From Pirellulaceae bacterium (GTDB lineage: Bacteria; Planctomycetota; Planctomycetia; Pirellulales; Pirellulaceae): DNA of 5,510 bases. Below the pieces are notes generated by a model, which saw only the letters and a program-made list of their open reading frames with translations, had not been told where the DNA came from and did no database searches. Numbering within the stretch: the first letter of the stretch is position 1; each line of letters begins with the position of its first letter. The DNA lies in NCBI GenBank assembly GCA_020846515.1, contig JADLDX010000736.1, forward strand, positions 1 through 5,510, given 5' to 3'. Of the stretch, positions 5,455 to 5,510 are shown piece by piece. Both the position numbers and the translations under genes were made by a program.

Positions 5455-5505
5455 TCGCTGCGTAGCAGTGGGAGGGTCGACTGGCGTCAGCTCAGTCGGG
5501 GAGGG
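5444..5505 (+). repeat. 62-base palindromic repeat, copy 2
   Basis: This is the same unit as 5221-5282, shifted by exactly 223 bases. The only differences are two neighbouring bases (CT at 5232-5233, TC at 5455-5456). Its hairpin lies at 5449-5477. It ends 5 bases before the window edge, so the array may continue to the right. Confidence 0.85.
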
Positions 5506-5510
5506 GGCCT

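Noticed and set aside
5221..5510. CRISPR array
   Set aside because: There are only two direct copies of 62 bases with a 161-base gap that is itself palindromic; unit and spacer sizes do not fit and no cas gene is present.
5221..5510. Insertion sequence
   Set aside because: No transposase reading frame exists in the segment; at most it is a non-autonomous element.

Overview
This window looks like chromosomal DNA from a planctomycete, most likely Pirellulales-like. The main reason is the adjacent pair of a secreted PSCyt2 (DUF1549)/PSD1 (DUF1553) protein and a Tat-exported DUF1501 protein, followed by a WD40 protein; these families are strongly expanded in that phylum. Patchy Shine-Dalgarno use and palindrome-rich intergenic DNA fit as well. 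No species can be named from the sequence alone.

Layout. Positions 1-349 hold no convincing gene. They contain an inverted repeat built from a T5-6CTG motif and an intrinsic terminator for the leftward gene. Positions 350-943 (minus) encode a small secreted protein of unknown function, starting at GTG with a good ribosome binding site. Positions 944-1113 are a divergent promoter region. A rightward cluster follows: a secreted DUF1549/DUF1553 protein with one CxxCH motif (1114-2802), a Tat-signal DUF1501 protein of the alkaline-phosphatase-like superfamily (2878-4164), and a seven-bladed WD40 propeller without a signal peptide (4161-5222). The last two overlap by 4 bases (ATGA), with a strong ribosome binding site inside the upstream gene. 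The rest (5221-5510) is a dense array of palindromes: two 62-base direct repeats (60/62 identical) around a multibranch-foldable segment and a perfect 13-bp stem-loop that looks like a bidirectional intrinsic terminator.

How the genes may work together. The two exported proteins belong to families that repeatedly co-occur in planctomycetes and have no settled biochemical role; a link to a c-type-cytochrome-like process or to breakdown of complex substrates is only inference. The WD40 protein is translationally coupled to the DUF1501 gene, so a fixed ratio is likely, yet it shows no export signal. The most unusual material is the 3' repeat array, whose first copy begins inside the stop codon of the WD40 gene and whose two copies differ only at positions that keep the hairpin paired.
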